Both the position numbers and the translations under genes were made by a program. The notes under the pieces are model-generated. The model saw only the letters and a list, made by a program, of their open reading frames with translations. It was not told the origin of the DNA and made no database searches. 64,000 nt of DNA, from NCBI GenBank assembly GCA_027924645.1, contig BSBN01000213.1:35156501-35220500 (forward strand), given 5' to 3'. Every line of letters begins with the position of its first letter. Positions within the stretch are counted from its first letter, which is position 1. The DNA comes from Cunninghamia lanceolata. Lineage: Eukaryota > Streptophyta > Pinopsida > Cupressales > Cupressaceae. This document shows, in pieces, positions 45,001-55,640 of the stretch.

Positions 45001-45834
45001 CAATGATTGGGATGAGGTTAGATGTGGATAGAATTCATATACTTTGATCTGTGTCTTCTGATCGTTCCCAATTTCACCAATCTTGGACAGTCCATCGTAA
45101 TGGTTCATTCTTGCCAGTGCATAAACAACATAGGACATCCATCTAAAGTATTTGTTTTCATTGAAGTTGCTGAAGGCCTCGTGGATGTTGTCACTGAGGA
45201 TTTGAGACCAGTGGAACCAGGTTCCTTTCAATATCTCAGAGATTATAACAAACATCCAATCTTCAAAGGTAGAGACTGTTGGTAACCCATAGATTCTGCC
45301 TAGAAAGGTTAGAATGTCCCCTATTTCATCGTGGAAATCATTTCTGTACAACACTCTGGGGAGCTTGATGAGAGTAGACATCTTGCTCTTGACCCAATGG
45401 TCATTCATGTACTTCCTACATCCCTCTACATCTTTATTATAAGTGACCTTGGATCCTTGTTTGTCTGGTATTGGTACAACTTTGTGCCAAGGGATGTCCA
45501 ACATTTCTGCCAGAGCAGGTAGGGTCAAGTCAGCTAGGACCTCCCCATTTACTGTCTGGATTTGCCTGGATATTATGTCATATCTGTCTACACAGGTGGC
45601 AATTAGCTCTGCACACTGAACTAAAGTAGGAAAGGCGGCAGCCTAACCAAGTCCACTATCTCTTAGTGTTCTGGCTCTGGGAGTTGGAGCTGGACCAAAG
45701 ACTCTAAGTCTAAAGTCATCTAGGTCTATGTGACCTAGGTTCGTGTCCCTGACATTACTCCATCCGAAGTGGATCTTGGTTTCTAGAGGGACTCCTTTGA
45801 ACTCGTACTTCATAGCTTGAGCCCAAGCAGTCAT
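42044..45834 (-). pseudogene. large unknown protein encoded inside element D
   Basis: The minus-strand frame starts at ATG 45,834 (preceded by an in-frame TAA). It runs 1,013 codons to a stop at 42,796, interrupted once by TAG (45,643-45,645), with 910 codons open after it. Coding-like sequence continues to 42,044 past further stops and one frameshift from a 20-bp duplication, about 1,250 codons in all. Residues 1-470 look globular (Trp, Tyr, Phe rich, e.g. STFEDWMFVIISEILKGTWFHW, NKYFRWMSYVVYALARMNHYDG). About 470-560 is Lys/Glu/Pro-rich with possible nuclear signals (EPTKKQKSD, KKMKKPPAR). About 560-720 is Ser/Thr/Pro repeats, then an acidic helical part (EEEKEKEKYEEQEQEPSKE). The tail is helical (EWLDKASDLRAEFKAFQKARAEIERI). 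No family recognised; not gag, pol or an envelope with a signal peptide. Confidence 0.65.
42471..42510. repeat. 20-bp tandem duplication causing a frameshift
   Basis: AATGAATCACATTCTTCCCA is present twice in a row. Subtracting one copy puts the 42,044-42,451 open stretch into the frame of the upstream coding sequence. Confidence 0.9.
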
Positions 45835-47743
45835 TTAATCTGCATGACCGGACCTTATAAGTTTGACACTAAGAAAAATCCTAACATACTCCCAAGTTTA
45901 CATAAATCAATACAAGTTTGCCTTTACTACCAGCATAGATTTGAAATAAATCTAAGTCTAATTGAAAGAACAGTGCATGCAATTAGATATCTAATGTTGC
46001 GAGAGAAATTCATGAAAACACCATTATCAATGCATCACAACATTAATTTCACCATTTTGAACAACTTTCCCTTTAGAACTTTCAAGAAATTCGGTCATTT
46101 GCTGGGTTTTACGCTAATTTGAGGGTTGTTTGGCCCTTAGAAGGAAAAGTGCTAAAATTGAGGTCATCTGACCTCTGTAGAGAAATCGGGTTTGTCTGAC
46201 TTTGGTGGGGAAATCAAGTAGGTCAAACGTCGTATTTTACTTCCTTTCACTTTTGAGTTATGTGATGTTTTCGGGGAGGTCTGACCTGCACAGAATTTGG
46301 AGGTCTCCGACCTCTGAGGGTTTACAAGTTGGTCGGATGAGTTTGTAGCGCAGAGTCTTATCCATTTGACTATTCATGGCACTAGCACGAGAATTGACAT
46401 GGTCTGACTTACGCAGTTTTAGGTGATGTCAGACTAGGTGATGTCAGACAAGGTGATTTTTAGTGCAAACATTGTTGTAAGTTTTCAGCGGCATTTCAGG
46501 ACACTACCAACCTTGCGGGGAATTAGAGTCATCCAACCAAGTTGGAGACCCAATCATTTAGTGCAAGGTTAGACGGGTCACTTTCTAGCGCAAAAGATGT
46601 TTTTCAGATCTTGCGGGGCTTTTTAGGCCTTCCGATTAAAAAGTTTGGCATTTGTAGGTAGGTCCGATGAGGCATTTTTTAGCGCAAAATTGCATTGGGT
46701 GCTTAGCATTGATTTTGGAGGTCTTCGACTGACCAAATGATAGTTCGTCGCGTAGGTCAGTCAGACCTCGTTTTAGCACCAACTCGATGTGAGGGTTCTA
46801 TAGGGCAAAATCCCTAAATTTTCTAAATTGTTTAAGGTATGAAGGTCTTATTCATCCTCCTAGGGTTTAGACTAGGGTTTTCACACAAAAATTCATAATT
46901 TGACCAAACCCTAACCTAGAAAAACTTGACTCAGCAATCAAATTCTTAAAACCCTAATGGCTAACATTGAAATTCTAACCATTTGCAAGCAATACTCAAA
47001 ATAGCAAGGTTGAAGACCCTACCTAGTTGAAATGGTGGTGTGAATTGACTTGCAAGAGAGGTCGTGGGTTCAAGCTCAGGCAAAGTTGATAGGGAAGAAC
47101 AGAGCTCCAAAAAAAATTTCCTTTGAAAACATGATTAAAATGACTTAAAACGCGTTAATTTCTTATTTAAACCCTGGCTAATTTGCCATTAATGCACAGG
47201 TGTACGGACTATCAGCTTGGGATTTTTTGCAGATTTTCTTGAGCTTGCACCTGGCGGAGAATTTAGGCATGTCAGACTTGGTCAGACGGGGTAACATTCA
47301 GTGCAAGGCTCAGAAGTTCAGTTTGCCCAATTTAGCGGAGGAATCAGGCTTGTCTGACCTGTGGACTTTTAGAGGTTGTCTGACTAGGTTGGAGCTCGCT
47401 GTTTTCAGTGCAGGTCAGATGAAGCTATTTTTAGCGCAGAAGTCTGACAGTGAAGAAATCAGTGCAAAGTCAAACAAGGCAACTTTCAACACAAAAGGCA
47501 GATACAGTGATTCAACGTTAGGTCAGTCGGACAAGGATTTAGCGCTCAGGTCAAAGCGATAGTTTTTTAGCACTAAGGTCAGACAAGGTAGTTTTTAGCA
47601 CCAGGTCAGACGGATAGGAAATCAATGCAAAGGTCAGTTGAAGACCATTTTAGCACAAAATGTCAATTCAAGGTCCTCAAAGGGAGAACATGAACTCATT
47701 CTAGCAGATTTTGAAGTGATTATTGATATCACCTTTCTATCAA
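45835..47743 (-). other. 5' noncoding part of element D
   Basis: 1.9 kb before the ORF. From 46,150 to 46,800 and 47,200 to 47,660 it is filled with short words such as GGTCAGAC, GTCTGAC and TTTTAGCGCA every 20-50 bases. Between 46,800 and 47,160 the minus strand resembles a plant 5' leader (GGGTTTAAATAAG as a possible TATA at about 47,155-47,167, then TAGGGTTTT words). A TGCAG splice-acceptor-like site lies 8 bases before the ATG. Promoter and intron are conjecture. Confidence 0.45.
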
Positions 47744-47765
47744 GGTCAAAATGAACATTTTGACC
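47744..47765. promoter_or_regulatory. perfect inverted W-box pair in element D
   Basis: Two 10-base arms (GGTCAAAATG and CATTTTGACC) with a 2-base centre, about 100 bases inside the element's start. TTGACC is present on each strand. Confidence 0.6.
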
Positions 47766-47864
47766 ACACCATTACTTAGGAGATTAGAAGATCAAATGAC
47801 TCTCTAGCCAAATCAAAAGAGGGGGCCTCCATTCTTGAATGGGGCGTGTGTGCAAGGCACAACA

Positions 47865-48164
47865 CTACGCAAGTGTGCCATTTGACTATACCATTAATTG
47901 CATATCAGAGCATGTCCCACAAATCAATGTGGTCACACCAAACCAACAATCAAAACCTAACAGAACTAGTTGTAGTATCATTACCCACAGTGGTAAAGTC
48001 ACACTGAATACCGTCCCCCCAAGGTCATCACCTTCTCAGTCCAACTTCTGTCATTATAATGTCATAGACCAACTACAGAAGACTCTGGCCCACATTTCTA
48101 TCTTGGAGTTGTTGCGTCTATCTCCTTCTCATAAGAAGATTCTCAATAAAGCCTTAGTGGAAAC
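47865..48164 (+). pseudogene. gag/pol junction of element C, continuation after insertion
   Basis: Resumes the frame broken at 40,754: ASVPFDYTINC, then SCSIITHSGKVTLN and YNVIDQLQKTLAHISILELLRLSPSHKKILNKALVET. The latter matches YNLLEHLGKTLAQISILELLRTSPLHKDILNKALLET at about 61,270-61,390. It lies between nucleocapsid and protease. It is ended by the LTR start at 48,165, so element C has no visible pol. Confidence 0.82.
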
Positions 48165-48435
48165 TGTAGACACCTAAAAATGTCTTTTACCATCAAACTG
48201 ATTCCTGACATCCCTAAACACACCAATTTCCCTTCTAACCAATTAATTAAATTTTTATTTAATTAATTATCCCTCCATTTCCCAAATTCACATCATTTTA
48301 TCCCCAAAATTGAATTAATTTCTTTAATTCAATAGTCCAAACCTTAGCCAATTGATTTAATAAATATGCAATATTTATTAAATTAATTTTCCCCTTTTCA
48401 CTAAATCCAATTAATTAGCTAAACCATGCTTAACT

Positions 48436-48751
48436 AATTAATTCAGCCTATTGCTAATAAGGGCGTGGTTCGGTGGTTAAGCTGCTTGGTTGTAGTGGCG
48501 GCCACCAGAGTTCAAACCCCTGCTAGGTGAATGAGCTCGCAAGGTGTTACGCCTTCGCTGGGCCAACGAGCTCTTGGGTTTGAAGTGTTCTTTCTTGGGG
48601 ATGAGGTCCCCCGTGTTGTGGCCTCATCGGTTCATAGCTCCAGGCAAAAGAGTTGTGTGGAGCCGGAGGGCGTGTCACACCAATGTCACTGGTCATGTTA
48701 AAAAGTTTACCAGGCGCATTTTAAAAAAAAATAAAATTAATTCAGCCTATT
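48436..48751 (+). mobile_element. tRNA-derived SINE with 17-bp target duplication
   Basis: The body is 48,453-48,734 (282 bp), flanked by a perfect 17-base duplication AATTAATTCAGCCTATT (48,436-48,452 and 48,735-48,751). The 5' part has a pol III A-box-like GTGGTTAAGCTGC (48,472-48,484) and a B-box GAGTTCAAACCCC (48,508-48,520), spaced as in tRNA genes. The unrelated body is GC-richer than its surroundings, and the 3' end is an A-rich tail. Such elements move with LINE machinery. The tRNA part is too diverged to name the source. Confidence 0.9.
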
Positions 48752-49275
48752 AATTGACCTATCCCTACCCTAGACAATTAAATAGCTAGTATTTAATTGC
48801 CTACCCTAGCCTACCTCATCTTAGCCCTAGGATTAATTAAATAAAACCTACATTTAATTAATCCTAACCTCTCATTTGGGTGGTCAAACCTAGTTTAACA
48901 CCCTTCCCCACATCCTCCAAATAAAAAATTGAAATAAACCCACATAAGTCAATTTTTTATTTAAAAACATCCCACATCACAATTAATTCTCCTTACACCC
49001 CCTTACCTCACCCATACTCATTTATTTCCACTTATCCCCAAATAAATTTTTAATTCATTTTACACTCCCCCATATAAATTTTTAATTCAAAAATAATCCT
49101 TCACAGCCATGCTCATTTAATTACCCCTTTTCTCAAAATGAATAAAAGATTTACTTTTATTCCTAGCCCTCCATTCCTCCAAGATCAAATCTAGGGCCTC
49201 CACATCACTTTTATCCTCCACCATTGATCTTCTAAATCAATCTCCACCATTGGATCAAAATCCCTCCAAAATCTC

Positions 49276-49283
49276 TATAAATA
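49276..49283 (+). promoter_or_regulatory. TATA box of element E LTR
   Basis: CTCTATAAATACATCTC about 270 bases before the LTR end. Confidence 0.6.
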
Positions 49284-49547
49284 CATCTCTCAACCCATTT
49301 TGGAATCCAAGTCTTAAGTAATGTTACCATGTCCAAATGACTATTGAGCTAGAATTGTGAGTTACATAATTAGAGTAGCATTTCACATTAGAATTCTTAA
49401 TCTAGGGAATATCATGTCTTAGGAGCTGTTTTGGGTGCAAGCTTCCTCCTCCTCTTGATGAGATTGGGTTTTTATGTGAAGGTATAGCTTTTTGTGTTTA
49501 TTTGCATTTAGTTAGTGTTTTTACCTCATTTGATTTCCTAATCTACA

Positions 49548-49567
49548 TTGGCACGCCCGGTGGGACC
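49548..49567 (+). promoter_or_regulatory. primer-binding site of element E
   Basis: TTGGCACGCCCGGTGGGACC starts right after the LTR end. Confidence 0.82.
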
Positions 49568-52440
49568 CAAAGGTCTGATTCTAATCAGTTTTTGTGAGTT
49601 TTGGTGTGAGATACATGTTTTTGTAGGTGCAGCACCATCTACCCTACGCAGTGGCGCCATCTTTGGCGTGTTTTAGTGCTATCTACTATTTTAGGACTAT
49701 CTCTACGGAGCATTTTCTATTCCACCTTCCACTCACATGTCTCTTCTTAATAATCTTCTTGTTGCTTTTTGTGTTTGACTGCTCTGTTTTTGCAGGAATA
49801 TTGATTGAAACAAGGGGGTTATGCCAAAATTTCCCTAGAAATGCAAACATAGATTTCGTTTATCATTTTGTGTTGTTTTTCTCATTTGTTGTACTAACAA
49901 GGCTAATAGAACCTTGTTTTTGCAGTTTGACGCTCCGTATTGGGCAGAAAGAAAACTCTTTTTTGCAGGTTGGACGCACTCAGACTCGTATCAACGCTAT
50001 CCACGCCTAGATTGGCTTTATCTGCAACTATGACAAAACTGCTTGACAACTTGTGTAGTGACGCCTTATTAGACCCCTTTTAGCACTATATTCTTAATTA
50101 GCGCTTTATGTATATTGCATTAGCGCTATGTATTTTATTAGTGCCTTCTATATAATTCTATAGTGCAAACTTGTCTTCTGGCGCCTTCAAGGTCTGATAT
50201 TAGCACTATCTGATAAATCAATGCTATCTGTATAGGGTGTAAGGTTTTCCAGTTTGTTTTCTGTCAAAGTCACCATTTGTTGTCTGCAGTGGCACCATTT
50301 AATCTCTGTATTAGCGCTATTTTATGAGACTAACTTTTGTTCTCTATGCAGGGACTAACAGTTTGCTTACAGGTCATCAACATCATCTCGAGGATACTAA
50401 CAAGTTTTTGCAGGGTTCTTTCATCTTCATTTAAAACACTTTAATTAAAAACTTAAAACAAACCCTTGCATGCTAGTTTACACAACATTTTGATTTGGTG
50501 CAATAAAATTGAACAAACAAACAAACAAATCTTTGTGTGTGTGTGTGTGCCAAACATTTGAATTTGGTGTTCTAAAATTCACAAATTGTGTGCCAACAAC
50601 TACCAAAACACTTTGATTTTGGGCTTTAAAAAGAACCACAAATTACATCAATCAAATCATGGGATTTAAAAAGAACAATAATCTGCATTCTTCACTCATA
50701 TAATCAAGAAAACCAATTTAAATTTGTGTGAAGTGTTTTCGTGGTTTGTGTTGGTAGTGTGAAAAGTGTATGCTCTTTCCTCGCACCATTTGGTGACCTT
50801 GGGAATCAAAAGCTTCTCACAAAACTTGCATTAATCACCCCCAACATAATCCAAAGAACTAAAATGAACCATGTTTAGTGTGATGCAATCATAAAGAATA
50901 CGTATGCTCTCCCCTCGCATTCTTGTATGAACTTGGGGATCAAAAGTATTTTTGTGATTGTGTTGCTTTTGTTAATCCTTAGAGGGCCTACTACCCTGCT
51001 TCAAAAGGTGGGAATGACCCAAGTGGCAACAAGCTAAAGCCAAGTTCTTTCAAACTGCTATATAAAATAAGGTGTTTGTGAAGAAAGTCATAGACAACAG
51101 GTGTTGTTTTGTTATACCGACAGCCAACCTCCCCCAAAACCCTCCAAGGCGTAACCCTTGGAGGCTGGGAGACTCCATAATAGAGAGTAGTGTTGCCGCA
51201 TGTATAACCACCTGAATGAAAGCACTTACTATGAACCTTTGTTTAGCAAGCCAAAATCCTTCTATTTGTTGACGCAGAAGAGAAACCTTTGAAGCGACCC
51301 TGATTCATGCGGTTCTTAGCTGAGGTAGCAGGGATAATCTAAAGGTTTGGTGAGGGACAAGCCTTATAAGAAACCTAGATCTTGGTATGCATGAGAAGTG
51401 TGTGCAATTGTAAGGAGGAGCCATGCTACCAAGATCCTGGAGATACCCACTTTGAATAGGCGCAGCTAGGGGATTCAACAAATACTGTCATATCTTCGCC
51501 TTAGGTTGTGTAAAGTACTTGTTTAATAAAATCACACATCATTTCACAAACAAAAATCTTAGTTATTATGTGTTCATGTGCTTAATTGTGTGTTAATGTG
51601 CTTAAATTATTCTCAAACAACTTGCCAAGAGACATTGAAAACCATTTGACCAAACTTCAATCAAAGAAAATCCAAATTTGCCATCAAAATCTATCTTTTT
51701 CAGGACTGTGACCAACACTGCCCTGTTTTAGCATCATCTCTGTCTGATTTTGGCACTATTTCACTTGTGGATTGGCGCTATTTTCATATTGACTTGCCTA
51801 AAACTAAGACCCATTTAGTTGTGATCTTCACCGTCTGCTCTACCATAATCCATACTCACTTTGCAAAAATCTGACAAACTTCCATCCATTTCCTCCTCAA
51901 AATTTTCCAAATCATACCTTCATTTTGACCTTAGAGAATCAACCACTATCATTGTTGGACCCTTTGCTATATCAAACCCACTCATCCTCATTGATCTTTG
52001 CATACCTTTTGGACCAAACAAATCCTTGTCACAAGAAAATCATTCCAAAAATCCAAGAACCTACCCAAAATCTTCCAAAATCAAAACACCCATCAAAAGA
52101 TCATCATCAACCAAAAACCCATCATCCCTTTGAGCTAAAGCTAGATCTAGATTTTATCCTATACATCATATCTTGTTTGGAGAGTCAATAGTCTACCTTC
52201 CAAGTGAAATAATCATCATTCTTTGTGTAAGGTCATTAGTCTACCCCAAACAAAGAGAAACATCCATTTGTACGACACAAATCTAGATCTTACCTAAGCT
52301 CAATTTGCTGACCATCAAATCCTTTTTGAAAAAACATAATCCTAATCTCTCATATCAAACATCAAACATCAACAAATCTTTTCAAAACAAACATCATCCA
52401 TCATCTACCTCACATATTCCCCATATTCTACGAAGAATTA
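49568..52440 (+). other. leader of element E
   Basis: No gene. At 49,630-50,340 and 51,715-51,790 AGTG(C)GCCATCT and TTAGCGCTAT words recur, analogous to the GCGCA words in leader C. A (TG)n of 18 bases is at 50,532. The conserved leader block is at 50,885-51,250. From 51,840 the sequence is rich in CATC/AAATC and resembles a low-complexity gag N-terminus without a maintained frame. No capsid domain follows, so gag has been deleted or another element's pol was joined near 52,440. Confidence 0.6.
50885..51250 (+). repeat. conserved leader block (copy 2)
   Basis: Counterpart of 37,940-38,290. It keeps CCGACAGCCAACCTCCCC, AAGGCGTAACCCTTGG, GGCTGGGAGACTCCATAA, TAGAGAGTAG and the TATA-like CTATATAAAATA. 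Confidence 0.8.
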
Positions 52441-53370
52441 ACCCAGCAACAACAAGGGAGATGCCTCATTTGCAAGTAGAGGTTGCTGCTACAAAATCAA
52501 ATCAGAAGGTAAGTGCCATTCCACCTTTTAATATTATTTAAAATATGAAGAAGATGAACGTGACAATGTCCATGTGGGATTCCCTAGCCATCCCTGGCTA
52601 AAAGGACATATAGCAATCTACCTTGTCTGATTTGAAAGTATCTAAGGATACAACTGTTGACCCAAATAGGGCTGTCCTTACTAATTCATCTGAGGATAAT
52701 AGCAAGCAGCCTAACAAAAGTGCTAAACCACTCCCATTTTATGTATCATTGATAATTGGAGACAAGTTAGTACATAATTGCATGGTGGATAGTGGAGCAA
52801 GTAGTTCTGTGATGCCTAAACGAATTGTAGACCAATTAGGGCTCAAGTATTAGCCTCTTGAGAAGGGTGTACTCCAATTAGATGGCACAACTGTTAATAT
52901 TGTGGGTGTAATAAAAGACCTAGGTCTCACTCTGCACACCTGTCCCAATGTTTCCATTTCCCAGGAGGTATTCATCATAGATTTGCCTCCTTATTTTGCT
53001 ATGTGCTTATCAAGAGAATTTACAGCTAAGATAGGAGAGTATTTATCCTCAGACTAGTCCCACATGTTTTCTAGGACTAGATATGGCATAACTTTAAAAT
53101 ATGAGTTGCTTTCAAATCATCACATAGAGCCTTACACACCAAGTGTTGTTAATGCAAATTGCATTATTTTTGATGACCTTGAATTAGTTGCTGCTCAAGA
53201 ACTGCAAGCTGAAAGCATACCAGAGGTACTCTTAAGGGAGTGGGCCTTAGAAAATAGTGTGGATGATCCTAAAGGACACATCCAAGAGACTGGTATGGGG
53301 GTCTACATACTACATGAGCATGAAACAAAAATACCAAATCTTGTGAAAGATGTTGAACAATAGATAGAAT
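52440..53370 (+). pseudogene. aspartic protease region of decayed Ty3 pol (element F)
   Basis: The conserved pre-protease peptide MSMWDSLAIPG lies near 52,565, then FYVSLIIGDKLVHNCMVDSGASSSVMPKRIVDQLGL, with the Asp-Ser-Gly active site at about 52,787-52,795. After a TAG (52,851), GVLQLDGTTVNIVGVIKDLGL, VFIIDLPPYFAMCLSREFTAKIG and the linker SHMFSRTRYGI follow. Stops are mainly TAG. Similar in order to element B (15.1-15.7 kb). Confidence 0.82.
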
Positions 53371-53940
53371 AGCAAAACGAAGTATGGAAAATGTACTTTG
53401 ATGGCTCAAGGAGCAGGAATGGATCTGAGGTGGTACAATGCTGGTGTCACCACAAGGTGAAAAATATTATTCTTCTTTCCATTTTGCCTTTGCATGTACA
53501 AACAACACTGCTGAATATGAAGGATTAATTCAAAGTTTGTAGTGGGCAAGAAAGAGGAAAATAGGATGTTTGTAGGTGTATGGGGACAGTGAACTCATTA
53601 TGAATTAGGTAAGAGGACTGCATCTTACAAAAATTGATGTTCTAAAATGCTACAAACATAGGGTGTGGGACATGATTGAAGAATTTGATGCTTTCAATCT
53701 GATCTCTATTCCAAGGAGTTAGAACTATCATGCTGATAGGTTAGCTACAATCGGGGCTCAGTTTGACATCCCTAGTGATATTCAAAGGGAGAAGGTACAA
53801 CCTCATGTAAAAATAGTGGATAGGCCTGCTATCCTTGACAATAATATTCATTGGCAAGTTTTTGAAAGTGATGAGTAGGTCCTGCATTTCTTGTTAGAGG
53901 AAGATGAGTTTTCTGTGATAAATCAAGATAAGCTTAAACA
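53371..53940 (+). pseudogene. archaeal-type RNase H upstream of RT (element F)
   Basis: VWKMYFDGSRSRNGSE (first Asp) starts at about 53,385. After a frameshift come YYSSFHFAFACTNNTAEYEGLIQSL (catalytic Glu), YGDSELIMN (Asp) and SIPRS-NYHADRLATI (last Asp, the family's HADxLA). At least five TAG codons and a frameshift kill it. This is the third copy in the window with RNase H between protease and RT. Confidence 0.82.
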
Positions 53941-55640
53941 ACAATATGACAATGATCAATTTGTTTAGTTGAGAACAAACAAACTACCCAAGGGATTGGT
54001 AACCTTGGAATCGATTTTTAGCACAGGTGATCAACTGAAGAAAAGCAAGACTAGTATGCAGGTAAAAGAAGAGCATTATGAGGAGCTAGAAATTTTCAAA
54101 GGTAATCTTCTTAAAATCAGTAAAATCTGCTCAGCTGAGGACATAAGAGCTTTTATTGCTCTTTGTCAAGAGTTTGAAGATGTGTTTGCTTGGGATTATT
54201 CAGACTTGAGGGGGTTTGACCCTCATATTGCCCAACATACTATAGAGTTAGAACCAGGTACTAAATCTGTGAGGCAGAAGCAAAGACCTTTAAATCCAAA
54301 GCTTGAACCTCTAATGATTAAAGAACTGACCAAACTGATTGAGGGGAAAATCATTTTTCCAATCAAGCATACTTCTTAGGTCTCTAACCTTGTCCTTGTG
54401 AGGAAAAAGAATGGAGAGATTAGGCTATGTGTCGACTTCAGAGACCTCAATAGAGCCTCCCTAAAAGATCACTACTCGTTGCCTTCAATGGAGCAAATTC
54501 TGTAGGTAGTGGCTGGCTCAGAAATGTTTTCTTTGCTTGATGGATTTTCTGGTTACAATCAGGTGTTAGTCAAGGAGGAGGATTAGTTCAAGACTGCTTT
54601 CACAACCAAATGGGGTACCATGGCCTACAAAAGAATGCCTTTTGGCCTCTTGAATGCTGGCTCTACTTTTCAGAGAGCCATGGATATGGCCTTTAAGGGC
54701 TTGATGTATAAATTAGTGCTGGTAGACTTTGATGACATCACAATTTTTTCTAAGAATGCAGCTGAGCATTTATCACATCTAAGGCTAGTATTTGAAAGAT
54801 GCAGGGAATTCGGGATATCTCTCAATCCTAGGAAGTGCATATTCACTGTGCACGAAGGCAAGCTATTAGGGCACGTTGTGTCAAAGGAAGGCATTACCAT
54901 TGATGCTGAAAGGGTAAGAGCTATTCTGGAGTTGCCTTTACCTAGCCACAAAAGGGGATTGCAAAGCTTTATTGGCAGAATTAATTTTCTACGAAGATTT
55001 ATCCTTGATATTGCAAATCTATTGAAGCCTTTAACGTCTATGTTGAAGAAGAATACAGTTTTTAGTTAGATGACAGAGGCCAAGCATAGCTTCTAGTCCA
55101 TAAAGGAGGTGTTGGTGGCTGCACCAACGCTGGTAAATCCTAATTTCTCCAAAGACTTTATCTTATATGCTTATGGCGGCCTAGATATCATCTCTACGAT
55201 TTTAGTACAGCAGCAGAATGAGGGTTTTGAGCAACCAATCACTTTCTTTAGCCAGGGGCTGGAGGAGTATGAGTAAAGGTATAGCTTTGTCAAAAAACAT
55301 GTCCTTGCAGTGGTAAGGAGCCTCAAGAAGTTTAGACATCTTATTTCTAATAATAAGATACATTTGATGGTCGCTCATGCTAGTGTGAAGGAGTTCCTGT
55401 TGAGTAAAGATGTTAGTGAGAAAAGGGCTGGTTGGATCACCAAAGTCATGGAATATGACATGGAGATCAAGATAACCAAGCTTGTCAGAGGTAGAGGACT
55501 TAGTGAGTAACTTTCTACCAATTTAGAGAATAAAATAGAAAAAGAAGAAGAGGTGCTTCTGACTATTGATGAGGAGCATCAGAATGATACAACAACAGTA
55601 GGCACCAGTTGGGTTAATGACATGACTTAATTTTTGCAAA
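53941..55640 (+). pseudogene. reverse transcriptase and RNase H (element F)
   Basis: VFAWDYSDLRGFDPHIAQHTIEL, VRQKQRPLNPKLEP, VSNLVLVRKKNGEIRLCVDFRDLNRAS, LLDGFSGYNQVLVKEED, FTTKWGTMAYKRMPFGLLNAGSTFQRAMD, VLVDFDDITIFSKN (FDD in place of the usual Y.DD, near 54,727), LNPRKCIFTVHEGKLLGHVV, and the connection RINFLRRFI. The Ty3 RNase H is at about 55,130-55,400, with FILYAYG and VLAVVRSLKKFRHLI. Numerous TAG stops (54,377, 54,503, 54,584 and others), TAA at about 55,274 and 55,508. One frame is kept over long distances, so decay is by point changes. Confidence 0.88.

Larger units (their letters stand above)
40755..47864 (-). mobile_element. 7.1-kb insertion with LTR-type ends and an internal ORF (element D)
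   Basis: On the minus strand it starts TGTTGTGCCTTGCACACACGCCCCATT at 47,864 and ends CCATCAACA at 40,755. That is the same tip and end as the LTRs at 9,548 and 61,799. Flanking CTACG/CTACA marks one insertion event into gag C. No internal second LTR, PBS, RT or integrase was found. The unit therefore looks like a solo LTR of 7.1 kb, or a non-autonomous element, that contains a long unknown ORF on its own sense strand. A minus-strand TATAAAAGGG at 40,978-40,987 lies about 230 bases from its 3' end, the usual place for an LTR promoter. Confidence 0.72.
48165..49547 (+). mobile_element. LTR of Ty3 element E, containing a SINE
   Basis: A 1,383-bp LTR (about 1.08 kb without the SINE insertion) beginning TGTAGACACCTAAAAATG, ending ATCTACA, and followed by a PBS. 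U3 is AT-rich with AATTAATT blocks; TATAAATA is at 49,276. It inserted in the gag/pol junction of element C. The other LTR is not identified. Confidence 0.78.

Noticed and set aside
40755..47864. Interpretation of the large ORF as an antisense gene of element C
   Set aside because: The terminal sequences and the CTACG/CTACA duplication show a separate insertion in minus orientation, so the ORF is sense with respect to its own element.
48460..48530. Possible tRNA gene (A and B boxes)
   Set aside because: No complete cloverleaf; it is the head of a SINE with target duplication and A-rich tail.
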